Shown here piece after piece: positions 32,331-33,815 of a DNA stretch of 33,815 bases. Source of the stretch: Saksenaea vasiformis B4078 (lineage: Eukaryota; Mucoromycota; Mucoromycetes; Mucorales; Saksenaeaceae); contig JNDT01001666.1 in assembly GCA_000697055.1 (NCBI GenBank), positions 1 through 33,815 on the forward strand. The letters run 5' to 3'. Position 1 is the first letter of the stretch, and every line of letters begins with the position of its first letter. The position numbers and the translations under genes are program-made. Below the pieces are notes generated by a model. It was not told the origin of the DNA, ran no database searches, and was given only the letters and a program-made list of their open reading frames with translations.

Positions 32331-32607
32331 TTTTTATTATTTGCATGTCATTCGTTAATGTTGTAATTAACACGATGTCAATTAAGTAAAAAGAGAAGAA
32401 AAGAGAAAAGATATGTCCTTCACTAATGTTGTAATTAATGAGGCGTCAGTTAAGCGTGAGGTTGAGTAAAGAAACGTACGTCGTTAGCAAATGCTGTAGT
32501 TAACTAAGTGTCCGTTAAACTATTGGAGCAGTAAAAAAAAAAAAAAGAACTAATTCAGAAACGTAACCCAAGAGAAAGGTCCAATTGAGACAGTAAGCAC
32601 TTTTATT

Positions 32608-33815
32608 CTATATATCCAAAAGTTTGGACCAAGCATCTACTAACACACTATACTTAACTGTTTCGGGTTTCAAACAGTTACGCGAAAACGGCACAAAGAA
32701 CTTCGCATGCGAAAAGCAACGTTCTGAAGGTGCGGATGAGGCGGGAATCGCCAAATACCTGCGAGCCATTTCCACCAATTGGGGCCACTGACGACTGCGG
32801 TTGGCCCAGTATTCAAGAACGCTAATCGTCTCGTCCACAATCGGTTCGGCAACGTATTCTGTCAACTCGTCCTGCCGCTGCCTGTGTTGGGACAGACTGA
32901 CGCGTGCGGCAAAAATCGGCGTTCCAAGTCTCGGTTACTTGTTGTACTGATTCTGCCACGTAATGTTCCTCCCAACCCTGGTTTTTCCACCACTGGAATT
33001 TGGCACGGGGGTCCAGTGCCGTCGTTATTGCGTACACCGCCTTTCCCGTCTTGGAGTAGTATTTCTGTAACTTCTGCTGTGCCAGCTCCGTTGCATTGGA
33101 CAGGACAGGGAATTCCTATAAATTCGGTGATTAGCCTTTTCCTTGTTTGCACTCAGTTAACTTACTCTACCCGCACCGTGACGGTAATCTTCCAGGTGGT
33201 CGATCAACACGTTGTATCCAAGTATCGTATTTGACAAAGATGGGTATGTCTCCGCGCAAAGTATTCGTGTAAGCTCGAAAAAAGGTTGCAGGACGGTGTT
33301 AACTTCTTGAAGGACGTTCCACTCCTATTCATTCAAGGTGTACGCTTCCAATCCCGATATTCCACTGCACGCCATATTGTATGCCCTGGACATCTCTAGC
33401 CCTCGTTCAATCATCGCGTAAGTAGAGTTCCACCGGGTTCGGACGTCAAGAAGAAGCATCTTCGGTGAAGTACCGCTTTCACCGACCTCCAAGGTGGAGC
33501 TTGCATTGCTGACGGCCCTGCAACATTCCCTGTAGTGATCAAGACGCGAGGGAGACGAACGGATCTTGTTTACGCCTTTACGAAAACGACGCAGAATTGT
33601 ACCTTTTGATAAAAAAGGTAAGTACAACTGACTGGAGCGATTGAAACAAAAACAAGATACTTACCAGGATGGTCTCCTTCTGCAGTGTCAGTGGTATCTT
33701 CATTCTCATTCAATTCTTGTAATTCGTTCTCAGGAGCTGCAGCATTTAGGTCGTTCACAATGATTGTCTGGACAGAGAGGTTCATTACATGAGCAATGCA
33801 GGAGATGTGGTTGCA
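32608..33815 (-). pseudogene. hAT transposase, partial and damaged
   Basis: Exons on the minus strand run from the window edge to 33665, then 33602-33166 and 33115-32608. They show hAT hallmarks in order: an acidic ELNENEDTTD stretch, GTILRRFRKGVNKIRSSPSR, LLDVRTRWNSTYAMIERGLE, ALDPRAKFQWW, and the C-terminal dimerisation motif ARRYLAIPASSAPSERCFS ending KYSVLVDAWSKLLDI. Two lesions break it. An in-frame TAG at 33325-33327 sits between AYTLNE and EWNVLQEVNTV, in the middle of a conserved segment. There is also a one-base frame change between about 32915 and 32860, where NADFCRTRQ stops matching and the frame resumes as DELTEYVAEP. No intron of sensible length repairs either. The BED zinc finger and first catalytic Asp would lie outside the window. 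As read, this copy cannot make a full transposase. Confidence 0.85.

Larger units (their letters stand above)
32136..33815 (-). mobile_element. hAT-superfamily DNA transposon, truncated by window end
   Basis: The element's transposase 3' end faces left. The left terminus is probably TAGGGGTCGGCACGAACGAA at 32136, preceded by CACGTAAC (32128-32135), a candidate 8-bp target-site duplication as hAT elements make. Just inside is a block of subterminal repeats (about 32150-32330). The other terminus, the N-terminal half of the transposase and the matching duplication are beyond the window. The superfamily is certain from the transposase C-terminus; the exact terminus is an inference until the other end is seen. 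Confidence 0.85.

Overview
The window looks like nuclear DNA of a filamentous fungus. Every recognisable gene is split by short GT-AG introns (mostly 40-80 nt), the encoded proteins are typical fungal ones (ERG24-type sterol reductase, large NAD-dependent glutamate dehydrogenase, cytosolic ribosomal proteins, mitochondrial ATP synthase OSCP), and several unrecognised multi-exon genes recall protein families I associate with Mucoromycota. The phylum is an inference; no rRNA or marker phylogeny is possible here. Exon models were built by hand and checked for reading-phase consistency.

Layout. 1-1427: mostly empty, with a broken coding remnant near the left edge. 1428-3372 (-): RBM17/SPF45-like splicing factor. 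4103-7328 (+): GDH2 with a CCAAT/TATA promoter. 7388-8299: two weak, possibly divergent small genes. 9024-9901 (+): ATP5. 10875-11649 (+): uL23. 11923-13621 (+): membrane-anchored J-domain protein, probably mitochondrial. 13815-15442 (+): ERG24. 15663-16855 (+): secreted double-psi beta-barrel (expansin-like) protein. 17430-19427: no protein gene, but a striking array of about ten related ~100-nt modules arranged in A/B pairs, with compensatory base changes in predicted stems and intron-like spacers. 20140-22434 (+): 13-exon unknown protein with a PD-(D/E)XK nuclease-like motif. 23669-26885 (-): several coding-like exons of one or two unrecognised genes. 27256-29236 (+): secreted S28 serine peptidase with a very acidic C-terminus. 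29517-30196 (-): uS19, whose first exon is just the ATG. 30454-31453 (-): unrecognised coding-like exons. 32136 to the window end: a hAT DNA transposon on the minus strand with subterminal repeats and a damaged transposase.

The left half (1.4-17 kb) is a dense housekeeping block covering respiration, nitrogen and carbon metabolism, sterol synthesis, translation and splicing. The right half is looser, with lineage-specific genes, the structured repeat array and a transposon. The best candidate for an undescribed system is the module array at 17.4-19.4 kb. Next is the adjacent PD-(D/E)XK-like gene.
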